A DNA stretch of 6,781 nucleotides, from positions 1 through 6,781 of the forward strand of contig JALHNN010000145.1 of assembly GCA_022843505.1 (NCBI GenBank). Direction: 5' to 3'. Position numbers and translations under genes: made by a program. Positions 1 through 6,340 of the stretch are shown here, piece by piece. Within the stretch, counting starts at the first letter, position 1. Each line of letters starts with the position of its first letter. Below the pieces are notes generated by a model. The model was not told the origin of the DNA. It saw nothing but the letters and a program-made list of their open reading frames with translations, and made no database searches. This DNA comes from Sulfuritalea sp. Its GTDB lineage: Bacteria; Pseudomonadota; Gammaproteobacteria; Burkholderiales; Rhodocyclaceae.

Positions 1-1
1 G

Positions 2-349
2 GCGCGCACGCGCCAGAACCTCGCCGGGGCCGGCCTCGACGGGCTGGTCACGCTGGAACCGGCCGACCTGCTGACGCGTTCGGCGCCGGCTGATTCAGGC
101 GTCATGGTAGCGAACCCACCTTATGGCGAGCGCCTGGGCAGCCAGGAAGAACTCGCCGCTTTCTACCCGGCGCTGGGCAACGCGCTCAAGCAGCACTTCG
201 CCGGCTGGAGCTGCTGGTTCCTCTCGGCCGACACGCGCCTGCCGAAGCTGATCCGGCTGCAGACCTCGCGCAAGATCCCGCTCTACAACGGCCCGCTCGA
301 ATGCCGCCTGTACAACATCGAAATCGTCGCCGGCGGTAACCGGCGCTAG
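2..349 (+). CDS. rlmL: RlmL-type 23S rRNA (guanine-N2) methyltransferase, 3' end only
   Basis: Partial: the 5' end lies outside the window and the visible 115 codons run in frame from base 2 to the TAG at 347-349. The key motif is NPPYGERL (codons 37-44 of the visible part), the motif IV active-site loop of N6-adenine/N2-guanine methyltransferases, preceded by a Rossmann-like stretch (QNLAGAGLDG, then EPADLL). The tail reads WFLSADTRLPKLI, then NGPLECRLYNIEI, which matches the end of the THUMP-domain RlmL family; this family uses SAM to make m2G2445 in 23S rRNA during 50S maturation in the cytoplasm. The protein stops about 70 residues after the NPPY motif. It is therefore the free-standing form, without the C-terminal RlmK half fused on in E. 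coli. It converges on pilU with a single base between stop codons. The family call is secure; the exact guanine modified is inferred from the family. Confidence 0.85.
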   Translation, partial: ARTRQNLAGAGLDGLVTLEPADLLTRSAPADSGVMVANPPYGERLGSQEELAAFYPALGNALKQHFAGWSCWFLSADTRLPKLIRLQTSRKIPLYNGPLECRLYNIEIVAGGNRR

Positions 350-350
350 T

Positions 351-1487
351 TCAGACTATATCCAGGTGCTGGATGCCGGCGGCGCGGTCGGTGGCCTGGG
401 ACTCCTTGCTGTTGAGCTTGATCATCAGCCGTACCTCGTTCATCGAGTCGGCGAAGCGCAGCGCGTCCTCGTAGGTGATGCGCCCCTCCTCGAACAGGTT
501 GAACAGCGCCTGGTCGAAGGTCTGCATGCCGAGTTCCTTCGACTTCTTCATGATTTCCTTGATGCCGTGGATCTCGCCCTTGAGGATCAGGTCGGAAATC
601 AGGGGCGAATTCAGCAGCACCTCGACCGCGGCCGCGCGGCCCTTGCCTTCCTTGACCGGAATCAGGCGCTGCGACACGACGGCGCGCAGGTTGAGCGAGA
701 GGTCCATGTAGAGCTGCTGGTGGCGCTCCTCGGGGAAGAAGTTGATGATTCGCGTCATCGCCTGGTTGGAGTTGTTGGCGTGCAGCGTGCCCATCGCCAG
801 GTGGCCGGTTTCGGCGAAGGCGATGGCGTGCTCCATGGTCTCCATGTCGCGGATCTCGCCGATCAGGATCACGTCCGGTGCCTGGCGCAGCGTATTCTTC
901 AGCGCGATGTGCCAGTTGTCGGTGTCGACGCCGACCTCGCGCTGGGTGATCACGCAGTTGATGTGGTCGTGGACGTATTCGACCGGATCCTCGATGGTGA
1001 TGATGTGGCCATAGGAATTCTTGTTGCGGTAGCCGATCATCGCCGCCAGCGAGGTCGATTTGCCCGAGCCCGTGCCGCCGACGAAGAGCACCAGGCCGCG
1101 CTTGGTCATCGACACGTCCTTCAGCACCGGCGGCAGCTTGAGGTCCTCGAAATCCGGGATGCTGACGTTGATCACGCGCAGCACCAACGCCACGTTGCCG
1201 CGCTGGACCAGGGCATTGACACGGAAACGGCCGATCGACGCCGGCGAAATCGCGAAGTTGCACTCCTTGGTCGCCTCGAACTCCGCCGCCTGCTTGTCGT
1301 TCATGATCGCCCGCGCCAGCTCCTGGGTGTGCTGCGGCGACAGCGGCTGGGTGGTGACCGGCGTCATCTTGCCGTCGATCTTGATCGCCGGCGGAAAGCC
1401 GGCGGTGATGAACAAGTCCGAACCCTTCTTCTGCATCATCATCGTCAGAAGCTGGTACATGAACTTCAGGCCTTCATCGCGTTCCAT
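351..1487 (-). CDS. pilU: Type IV pilus retraction ATPase PilU
   Basis: 378 residues, close to the family's usual length of about 380. PilU is a hexameric cytoplasmic ATPase at the base of type IV pili that works with PilT in forceful retraction and twitching motility. Visible in order: an N-terminal PAS-like region with KKGSDLFITAGFPPAIKIDG (20-39), Walker A GGTGSGKST (137-145), the Asp box HIITIEDPVE (161-170), Walker B DVILIGEIRD (205-214) and the His box ending GTLHAN (233-238). All catalytic motifs are intact. PilU rather than PilT is indicated by the DLFITAG start region, the GGTGSGKST form of Walker A, and the C-terminal extension after residue 345 ending QHLDIV. The start ATG has a good Shine-Dalgarno (GGAGA) 7 bases upstream. 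It lies 123 bases downstream of pilT on the same strand and is probably co-transcribed, although the gap holds strong hairpins. Confidence 0.95.
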   Translation of the reverse strand: MERDEGLKFMYQLLTMMMQKKGSDLFITAGFPPAIKIDGKMTPVTTQPLSPQHTQELARAIMNDKQAAEFEATKECNFAISPASIGRFRVNALVQRGNVALVLRVINVSIPDFEDLKLPPVLKDVSMTKRGLVLFVGGTGSGKSTSLAAMIGYRNKNSYGHIITIEDPVEYVHDHINCVITQREVGVDTDNWHIALKNTLRQAPDVILIGEIRDMETMEHAIAFAETGHLAMGTLHANNSNQAMTRIINFFPEERHQQLYMDLSLNLRAVVSQRLIPVKEGKGRAAAVEVLLNSPLISDLILKGEIHGIKEIMKKSKELGMQTFDQALFNLFEEGRITYEDALRFADSMNEVRLMIKLNSKESQATDRAAGIQHLDIV

Positions 1488-1494
1488 GGTGCAA

Positions 1495-1499
1495 TCTCC
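1495..1499 (-). promoter_or_regulatory. Ribosome binding site of pilU
   Basis: On the minus strand GGAGA lies 7 bases before the pilU ATG (1485-1487). It supports this start and shows that pilU can be initiated independently, not only by ribosomes coming from pilT. Confidence 0.7.
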
Positions 1500-1517
1500 A
1501 GTTGTTTCTCCAACATC

Positions 1518-1533
1518 AGCCGCGCCAGCGGCT
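1518..1533. repeat. 6-bp inverted repeat in pilT-pilU gap
   Basis: AGCCGC (1518-1523) and GCGGCT (1528-1533) are perfect complements around a 4-base loop. In the pilTU transcript it would form a small GC-rich hairpin about 18 bases upstream of the pilU Shine-Dalgarno. No T-run follows, so it is not a recognisable terminator. Confidence 0.5.
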
Positions 1534-1544
1534 CCGACTAGTAG

Positions 1545-1562
1545 CCTCCCCTAGAGGGGAGG
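1545..1562. repeat. 8-bp inverted repeat in pilT-pilU gap
   Basis: CCTCCCCT (1545-1552) and AGGGGAGG (1555-1562) are perfect complements around two bases, so the RNA would form a 7-bp stem with a 4-base loop. Both strands give a purine-rich arm resembling a Shine-Dalgarno, but neither is followed by a suitable start. Such C-rich/G-rich palindromes recur between genes in many high-GC betaproteobacteria, and this may be one copy of a dispersed element; that is an inference, since only one copy of the motif is visible here. Confidence 0.6.
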
Positions 1563-1585
1563 ATGGGAGCGGTGGGCGTCTATTT

Positions 1586-1638
1586 CGCGACAAGGACAAT
1601 TCCCCGGTCATCAGACCGGGAAATTGTCCTTGTTCGCG
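1586..1638 (-). terminator. Long hairpin enclosing the pilT stop codon (terminator-like or mRNA-end stabiliser)
   Basis: Bases 1586-1609 and 1614-1638 are inverted copies of each other with one bulged base (1633 or 1634) and one substitution (1602 against 1621). Read as pilT mRNA, the substitution becomes a G-U wobble, giving a 24-bp stem. The tetraloop is UGAU, so the UGA stop is at the tip of the hairpin. One arm is the last eight codons of pilT (encoding NKDNFPV plus flanking bases). A second in-frame UGA follows immediately (1608-1610). No U-run follows the stem, so classical intrinsic termination is doubtful. Stabilising the pilT 3' end, RNase III processing, or partial termination ahead of pilU are all possible. 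Confidence 0.6.
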
Positions 1639-2654
1639 GCCTTGCTGCGCGCCTCGGCGGGCGCAATGATCTTCTTCTTGACCAGATCGGCCAGGTTCTG
1701 GTCCAGGGTCTGCATGCCGAACTGCTGGCCGGTCTGGATCGCCGAATACATCTGCGCCACCTTGGCTTCGCGGATCAGGTTGCGGATCGCCGGCGTGCCA
1801 ACCATGATCTCGTGCGCGGCCACACGCCCGGAGCCGTCCATGGTCTTGCACAGGGTCTGCGAGATCACCGCCTTCAGCGATTCCGAGAGCATGGCGCGGA
1901 TCATTTCCTTTTCCGCCGCCGGGAAGACGTCGATGATGCGGTCGATGGTCTTCGCCGCCGAGGAGGTGTGCAGCGTGCCGAACACCAGGTGGCCGGTCTC
2001 GGCGCCCGACATGGCGAGGCGGATGGTTTCCAGGTCGCGCATTTCGCCGACCAGGATCACGTCCGGGTCCTCGCGCAGGGCCGAGCGCAGCGCGTTGTTG
2101 AACGACAGCGTATGCGGTCCGACCTCGCGCTGGTTGATCAGGCACTTCTTCGATTCATGGACGAATTCGATGGGATCCTCGACGGTCAGGATGTGGCCGT
2201 ACTCGACGTCGTTCTTGTGGTTGATCATGGCCGCCAGGGTGGTCGACTTGCCCGAACCGGTCGGGCCGGTGACCAGCACCAGGCCGCGCGGCTGGTCGGC
2301 GAGCTCTTCGAAGATCTTCGGGCACTTCAGCTCTTCGAGCGAAAGTATCTTCGAGGGAATGGTCCGCATCACCGCCGCCGCGCCGCGGTTCTGAACGAAG
2401 GCATTGACGCGAAAGCGCGCCAGGTTGGGCACCGCGAAGGAGAAGTCGCACTCGAGATTCTCCTCGTAGAACTTGCGCTGGCCGTCGTTCATGATGTCAT
2501 AGATCATGCTATGGACATCCTTGTGTTCCATCGCCGGCAGGTTGATCTTGCGCACGTCGCCGTGCACGCGGATCATCGGCGGCATGCCGGCGGAAAGATG
2601 CAGGTCGGAAGCCTTGTTCTTGACGACGAAGGTGAGCAGTTCGGTAATGTCCAT
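1611..2654 (-). CDS. pilT: Type IV pilus retraction ATPase PilT
   Basis: 347 residues, the standard length. PilT is the hexameric AAA-like secretion ATPase that depolymerises pilin into the inner membrane, powering twitching motility, DNA uptake and surface sensing. Seen in order: KASDLHLSAGMPPMIRV (14-30) of the N-terminal PAS-like domain, Walker A GPTGSGKST (130-138), the Asp box HILTVEDPIE (154-163), Walker B DVILVGEMRD (198-207), the His box GHLVFGTLHT (221-230), and the C-terminal AIRNLIRE motif (289-296), which is required for retraction in studied PilT proteins. All are intact. The ATG is supported by AGGAAA upstream and by the typical MDITELL start. It ends in tandem TGA codons, the first inside a hairpin tetraloop. 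It is transcribed away from yggS and towards pilU. Confidence 0.97.
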   Translation of the reverse strand: MDITELLTFVVKNKASDLHLSAGMPPMIRVHGDVRKINLPAMEHKDVHSMIYDIMNDGQRKFYEENLECDFSFAVPNLARFRVNAFVQNRGAAAVMRTIPSKILSLEELKCPKIFEELADQPRGLVLVTGPTGSGKSTTLAAMINHKNDVEYGHILTVEDPIEFVHESKKCLINQREVGPHTLSFNNALRSALREDPDVILVGEMRDLETIRLAMSGAETGHLVFGTLHTSSAAKTIDRIIDVFPAAEKEMIRAMLSESLKAVISQTLCKTMDGSGRVAAHEIMVGTPAIRNLIREAKVAQMYSAIQTGQQFGMQTLDQNLADLVKKKIIAPAEARSKAANKDNFPV

Positions 2655-2699
2655 GGCGCTTTCCTGTGGATGGGGTGCGATATACTTTGCAGACGCTAT
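2655..2699. promoter_or_regulatory. Divergent pilT / yggS promoter gap
   Basis: Only 45 bases separate the two start codons, so both promoters must lie here or extend into the neighbouring coding regions. On the plus strand TATACT (2681-2686) is a five-of-six match to the sigma-70 -10 box; it would place the yggS transcript start about 7 bases before its ATG. No convincing -35 is visible. On the minus strand the pilT Shine-Dalgarno AGGAAA (2660-2665) is clear. A weak TTGATG near 2708-2713 and TATATC-like bases near 2680 could serve pilT, but with poor spacing (about 19). Confidence 0.4.
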
Positions 2700-3395
2700 A
2701 TGACATCAATCGCCGCCAACTTGCAAGCCGTGCGTGAGCGCATCGCCACCGCCTGCCGCGCCGCCGGCCGGCAGGAAGGCTCGGTGTCCCTGCTGGCGGT
2801 CTCGAAGACCTGGCCGGCGGCGAGCGTGCGTGACGCCGCCGCTGCGGGACAGACCGCCTTCGGCGAGAATTACGTGCAGGAAGCCCTCGGGAAGATCACG
2901 GCGCTGGAGGGCCTCGGGCTGGAATGGCACTTCATCGGCCCGCTCCAGAGCAACAAGACGCGTGCAGTCGCCGAGAACTTCGACTGGGTACATTCGGTGG
3001 ACCGCTTGAAGATCGCCGAACGCCTTGCCGCCCAACGTCCGCCGCAACTGCCGCCGCTCAATCTCTGCCTGCAGGTCAATGTCTCCGGCGAGGACTCGAA
3101 GAGCGGCTGCGCGCCGGGAGAAGCCCCCGCCCTTGCCGCTGCCATCGGGCGGCTGCCGGGCGTGACACTGAAAGGATTGATGGCGATTCCGGAGCCGAGC
3201 GACGACGTGGCCCTGCAGCGGCGGCGCTTCGCCACGCTGCGCCGCCTGCTGGATGCCGTCAACGCGGCGCAGGGCACCGACCTGGACACCCTGTCGATGG
3301 GCATGAGCGACGACCTCGAAGCGGCGATAATGGAAGGCGCGACCATCGTGCGGGTAGGCACGGCAATCTTCGGACAAAGGCAGTATCAGAAATGA
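2700..3395 (+). CDS. yggS: YggS family PLP homeostasis protein (PLPBP)
   Basis: 231 residues, normal for the family. YggS/PLPBP folds like the N-terminal barrel of alanine racemase and binds pyridoxal 5'-phosphate without known catalysis; it keeps free PLP and amino/keto-acid pools in balance in the cytoplasm. Seen: LLAVSKTWPA (31-40) with the PLP-binding lysine at residue 36, FGENYVQE (54-61), WHFIGPLQSNK (76-86), LKGLMAIPE (157-165), LSMGMSDDLEAAI (198-210) and the phosphate-loop-like VRVGTAIFG (217-225). The ATG at 2700 was chosen because the protein then begins MTSIAANLQAVRERI, matching the E. coli start with lysine at the same position 36. The frame stays open far upstream, but that is antisense to pilT. 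No Shine-Dalgarno is visible. It overlaps proC by 4 bases (ATGA). Confidence 0.95.
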   Translation: MTSIAANLQAVRERIATACRAAGRQEGSVSLLAVSKTWPAASVRDAAAAGQTAFGENYVQEALGKITALEGLGLEWHFIGPLQSNKTRAVAENFDWVHSVDRLKIAERLAAQRPPQLPPLNLCLQVNVSGEDSKSGCAPGEAPALAAAIGRLPGVTLKGLMAIPEPSDDVALQRRRFATLRRLLDAVNAAQGTDLDTLSMGMSDDLEAAIMEGATIVRVGTAIFGQRQYQK

Positions 3396-4204
3396 AAATC
3401 ACCTTCATCGGCGGCGGCAACATGGCGGTGGCGCTAATCGGCGGCCTGCGCCGCCAGGGCTATTCCGCAGCTGCGATCCAGGTCGTCGAGCCCTTCGCCG
3501 AAGCCCGCGAGAAGCTCACCGAGGGCTTCGGCGTGCGTTGCGCGGCCGCGGTCGACGCCGCGGCGCTGGCCTGCGAAGTCCTGGTGCTGGCGGTCAAGCC
3601 GCAACAAATGAAAGAGGCTGTCGCACCGCTGGCCGGTAAACTCGGCGGGCAGCTGGTGATCAGCATCGCCGCCGGCCTGCGCATGACGGACATCTCGCGC
3701 TGGCTGGGCAACTACAGGACCCTGGTGCGCACCATGCCCAACACGCCGGCCCTGATCAGCGCCGGCGTCACGGCCCTGTGCGCCGATCCGAGCGTGGATC
3801 GCGAAGGCCGCAACAGTGCCGAAAAGGTGCTGCGTGCCGTCGGCAGCACGATCTGGGTCGAAGACGAAGCGCAGATGGATGCCGTCACGGCGGTTTCGGG
3901 CAGCGGTCCGGCCTATGTCTTCTATTTCCTCGAAGCCATGGAGGCCGCCGGCCTCAAGCTCGGCTTCGACGCCGCGACCGCGCGCCAGCTGGCGGTGGAA
4001 ACCTTCATCGGCGCCGCGCGACTGGCCGAGCAGAGCAAGGAATCGCTTTCCACCCTGCGTGCACGTGTGACTTCCAAGGGCGGCACCACCGAGGCCGCGC
4101 TGCTTGCCTTCGATGCGGCGGGCGTCGCCGACGGCATCACCCGCGGCATCGCGGCCGCCAACGCGCGCGGCCGCGAGCTGGGCGACATGCTCGGAAAGGA
4201 CTGA
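3392..4204 (+). CDS. proC: Pyrroline-5-carboxylate reductase
   Basis: 270 residues, full length. ProC catalyses the last step of proline synthesis, reducing 1-pyrroline-5-carboxylate to L-proline with NAD(P)H in the cytoplasm. Seen: N-terminal dinucleotide fold MKITFIGGGNMA (1-12), AVKPQQM (67-73), RTMPNTPA (113-120), AVSGSGPAYVFYFLEA (167-182) of the dimerising, substrate-binding helical domain, and the P5CR signature region LRARVTSKGGTTEAALLAF (222-240). All expected motifs are intact. The ATG overlaps the yggS stop as ATGA; AAAGG lies 11 bases upstream, a slightly distant ribosome site, so coupling to yggS translation is likely. The yggS-proC pairing is very widespread in bacteria, and its basis is not obvious since ProC does not use PLP. 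Confidence 0.97.
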   Translation: MKITFIGGGNMAVALIGGLRRQGYSAAAIQVVEPFAEAREKLTEGFGVRCAAAVDAAALACEVLVLAVKPQQMKEAVAPLAGKLGGQLVISIAAGLRMTDISRWLGNYRTLVRTMPNTPALISAGVTALCADPSVDREGRNSAEKVLRAVGSTIWVEDEAQMDAVTAVSGSGPAYVFYFLEAMEAAGLKLGFDAATARQLAVETFIGAARLAEQSKESLSTLRARVTSKGGTTEAALLAFDAAGVADGITRGIAAANARGRELGDMLGKD

Positions 4205-4210
4205 TCGCCC

Positions 4211-4783
4211 ATGCTGCTGCGCATCCTGCTTTTCATCCTCGACACCGTCTGCAGCTTCTTCACGCTCGCGCTGCTGGTGCGCTTCCTGATGCAGTGGATG
4301 CGGGCGCCCTTCCGCAATCCGCTGGGCCAGTTCATCGTCGCCGTCACCGACTGGATGGTGCGCCCCCTCAGGCGGCTGGTTCCGGGGCTGTTCGGCCTCG
4401 ACATGGCCAGCCTGATGCTCGCCTGGCTGTGGCAGATCGCCTACCACGGCATTGCCCTGGGCATCAGCGGCGTGCTGATCGCCGTCTCGCTGGCGCCGAC
4501 ATTGATGGTCCTGGCGCTGGCGCTGCTGGAACTGCTGAAGATCGGCTTGTACCTGCTGATGGGCGCGGTGCTGATTTCGGCCATCTTCTCCTGGGTCAAC
4601 CCTTACGCGCCGATGGCGGAAATCTTCAACGCGCTGACCCGCCCCCTGCTGCGGCCCTTCCGCCGTTTCATTCCGCCCGTGGGCGGCGTCGACCTGTCGC
4701 CGCTGGCGCTGCTGCTGCTGCTGCAGATCGCCCTGTTCATCCTCGCCGGTCTGCGCCAGAGCGTGCTGCCCGTCATGTTGTGA
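4211..4783 (+). CDS. yggT: YggT family integral membrane protein
   Basis: 190 residues, strongly hydrophobic, matching the two-repeat YggT proteins of proteobacteria. Two YGGT units are visible: residues 30-75 (RAPFRNPLGQF, DWMVRPLRRLVPG, GLDMASLML) and 127-172 (SWVNPYAPMAEIF, ALTRPLLRPFRRFIPP, GVDLSPLALLL). Each has the typical Asn-Pro, Arg-Pro-Leu-x-x-Arg pattern and a hydrophobic tail. Membrane segments are likely near residues 5-29, 64-105 (probably two), 108-128 and 161-181. The molecular role is not established; homologues have been linked to osmotic or potassium tolerance and, in Gram-positives, to the envelope. It starts 6 bases after the proC stop with GGAAAGGA upstream, and its stop overlaps the yggU GTG start. 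A run of five CTG codons (4709-4723) encodes part of the last membrane segment. Confidence 0.92.
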   Translation: MLLRILLFILDTVCSFFTLALLVRFLMQWMRAPFRNPLGQFIVAVTDWMVRPLRRLVPGLFGLDMASLMLAWLWQIAYHGIALGISGVLIAVSLAPTLMVLALALLELLKIGLYLLMGAVLISAIFSWVNPYAPMAEIFNALTRPLLRPFRRFIPPVGGVDLSPLALLLLLQIALFILAGLRQSVLPVML

Positions 4784-5064
4784 GCTGGATCCGCGCCGAC
4801 GGTGACGGTGTCATCCTCTGCCTGCACGTCCAGCCCGGCGCCCGGAAAACCGAAATTGCCGGCCTCCACGGCGAAGCCCTGAAGATCCGCCTCGCCGCGC
4901 CGCCCGTCGATGGCAAGGCCAATGCGAGCCTGATCGAGTTCCTCGCCAGGCAACTGGGGGTGGCGAAATCGGCGGTCGAATTGCTCAGCGGCGCCACCTC
5001 TCGCGCCAAGCGGGTCCGCGTTGGCGGCGTCAATTGCGACGCCGTTAGCGCAAAGCTCAGCTGA
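4780..5064 (+). CDS. yggU: YggU/DUF167 family protein
   Basis: 94 residues, the typical size of this small conserved family. Seen: MSWIRADGDGVILCLHVQPGARKTEIAG (1-28), LKIRLAAPPVDGKANASLIEFLA (34-56) and the basic LLSGATSRAKRVRV (68-81). These are the hallmarks of DUF167, including the PVDGKAN motif. Function is unknown; solved homologues are small alpha/beta proteins and the family has been suggested to act on RNA or in stress, but nothing in the sequence proves this. The start is the GTG at 4780, which forms a GTGA overlap with the yggT stop and yields the conserved MSWIRAD beginning; no separate ribosome site is seen, so translation probably depends on yggT. Its 3' end overlaps the 3' end of the convergent dihydroorotase-like gene by 8 bases. 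Confidence 0.92.
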   Translation: MSWIRADGDGVILCLHVQPGARKTEIAGLHGEALKIRLAAPPVDGKANASLIEFLARQLGVAKSAVELLSGATSRAKRVRVGGVNCDAVSAKLS

Positions 5065-5065
5065 G
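5056..5065. other. 10-bp palindrome carrying both convergent stop codons
   Basis: CTCAGCTGAG is a perfect palindrome. Read rightward it gives the yggU ending (Leu, Ser, TGA at 5062-5064) and read leftward the dihydroorotase-like ending (Leu, Ser, TGA at 5057-5059). The two coding regions share bases 5057-5064 and there is no spacer and no terminator hairpin between them, so the transcripts must overlap antisense at their 3' ends. Confidence 0.8.
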
Positions 5066-6340
5066 GGTGCCGTCGAAGGCCAGGTGCCCGTCGATCAGCG
5101 TGTAGCGCACGCGGCCGGGGAAGGCGAAGCCGAGGAAGGGCGTGTTCTTGCCCTGGCTGCGCAGGGTGTCGCGGCTGACGAGGAAGTCCGCCGCCGGATC
5201 GAAGACGCAGACATCGGCAGCCTGGCCCACCGCAAGGCTGCCGGCCCGGACACCGAGGATGCGCGCCGGATCGCAGGTGACGCGGGCCAGCGCCTCGGTC
5301 AACGGCAGCTTCATTTCCTGTGCCCACTTCAGGGTCAGCGGCAGCAGCAGTTCGAGGCCCGTAGCGCCGACCTCGGCCTCGTCGAAGGGCGTCTGCTTGC
5401 CGTCGTCATCGACGGGGGTGTGGTCCGAGCACAGGGCGTTGATCGCGCCGGAAGCCAGCGCCCGGCGCAGGGCGTCGCGGTCGCCGGTCGCGCGCAGCGG
5501 CGGATCGAGGCGGGCGTGGGCGCTGAAGAAGCCGACATCGTTTTCGCACAGGTGCAGATGGTGCACGCCGACATCGCAGGTGACGCCGATGCCGGCAGCG
5601 CGCGCGGCGGTGATCATTTCGACGCCCGCCGCCGAGGAAATCCGCGTCACATGGACGCGGGCGCCGGTCTCGCGCGCGAGTTGCAGTATCGTTGCCAGGG
5701 CGATGGTTTCCGCCGCCACCGGAATGCCGACGAGGCCGAGCCGAGCCGCGACTTCGCCGTCGTGGGCCACGCCCTTGCGTGCCAGGAAGGGGTCCTGGGC
5801 CTGCAGCCAGACCGGAAAATCGAAGGTCGCCGCATACATCATGGCGCGCAGCAGCACCTGGGTATCGACCACGGCGCGGTTGGCCTGGCCGAAAGCCACG
5901 CAACCGGCCTCGGCAAGTTCCGCCATCTCGGTCAGCGCCTTGCCCTCGAGCTGGGTGGTCAGGGCGCCGACCGGATGCACGTGGGCGAACTCGGGCAGGC
6001 GCGCACGATGGGTCAGCATCTCCACCAGGCCGGGCTCATCGAGTACCGGGTCGGTGTCGGGCGGGCAGGCCAGGCGCGTCACTCCGCCTGCGGCGGCGGC
6101 GGCCATCTCGGATTCCAGCGTCGCCCGGTACTCGAAACCCGGCTCGCGCAAGCGCGCTGAAAGGTCGACCAGGCCCGGGCAGACGATGCAACCGGCGGCA
6201 TCGAGCACGCTGTTGGCTTCAAAACCCGCCGGCGCCGTGCCGATGCCGACCACGCGTCCGGCACCGATGAACAGGTCGAGCGCCTTGTCGGTCTTGCTCG
6301 CGGGGTCGATCAGGCGACCGTTCTTGATGTGGATTTTCAT
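5057..6340 (-). CDS. pyrC: Dihydroorotase-like protein, probably non-catalytic (PyrX/PyrC' type)
   Basis: 427 residues, the length of class I dihydroorotases, with the amidohydrolase fold: an N-terminal strand region MKIHIKNGRLIDPASK, the central barrel, and a C-terminal LAVGQAADVCVFDP plus SQGKNTPFLGF. Dihydroorotase closes carbamoyl-aspartate to dihydroorotate in UMP synthesis. However, the metal site is mostly absent. The HxH of PGLVDxHxHLREPG is Ser61 and Arg63 here. The His of the H-A/C-E-D motif appears as Gln180 (QAQD). The His of the HVS motif appears as Arg233 (VTRISS). Only Asp306 (SDHTP) remains, and the FSDDG-like loop reads FGQAN (150-154). This resembles Pseudomonas PyrX, an inactive homologue that assembles with aspartate carbamoyltransferase, and pyrB lies directly upstream. 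A separate catalytic pyrC should exist elsewhere. The ATG at 6340 fits MKIHIKNGRL and has GGAGG just upstream; a longer version starting upstream would add non-conserved residues. Confidence 0.88.
   Translation of the reverse strand: MKIHIKNGRLIDPASKTDKALDLFIGAGRVVGIGTAPAGFEANSVLDAAGCIVCPGLVDLSARLREPGFEYRATLESEMAAAAAGGVTRLACPPDTDPVLDEPGLVEMLTHRARLPEFAHVHPVGALTTQLEGKALTEMAELAEAGCVAFGQANRAVVDTQVLLRAMMYAATFDFPVWLQAQDPFLARKGVAHDGEVAARLGLVGIPVAAETIALATILQLARETGARVHVTRISSAAGVEMITAARAAGIGVTCDVGVHHLHLCENDVGFFSAHARLDPPLRATGDRDALRRALASGAINALCSDHTPVDDDGKQTPFDEAEVGATGLELLLPLTLKWAQEMKLPLTEALARVTCDPARILGVRAGSLAVGQAADVCVFDPAADFLVSRDTLRSQGKNTPFLGFAFPGRVRYTLIDGHLAFDGTLS

Noticed and set aside
328..345. 6-bp inverted repeat (CGCCGG/CCGGCG) at the end of rlmL as a terminator
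   Set aside because: It lies within the coding sequence of a very GC-rich gene and has no following T-run; chance is sufficient explanation.
366..1541. Long open frame on the plus strand opposite pilU (391 codons)
   Set aside because: It is the antisense shadow of an intact pilU with all its ATPase motifs. Its composition is rich in Arg, His, Asp and Val from GC-biased reverse codons, and it has no recognisable domain.
1563..2699. Possible long N-terminal extension of yggS, or a fused upstream gene
   Set aside because: The frame is open only because it is antisense to pilT. YggS aligns with its family from the ATG at 2700, with the PLP lysine at residue 36 as in E. coli.
3434..4447. Minus-strand open frame of 337 codons opposite proC and yggT
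   Set aside because: It overlaps two well-supported genes, has His/Gln/Arg-rich shadow composition and no known motif.
4709..4723. Five CTG codons in yggT as a phase-variable repeat
   Set aside because: A trinucleotide run would not shift frame, and it encodes Leu residues expected in a membrane segment at ordinary GC-rich codon bias.
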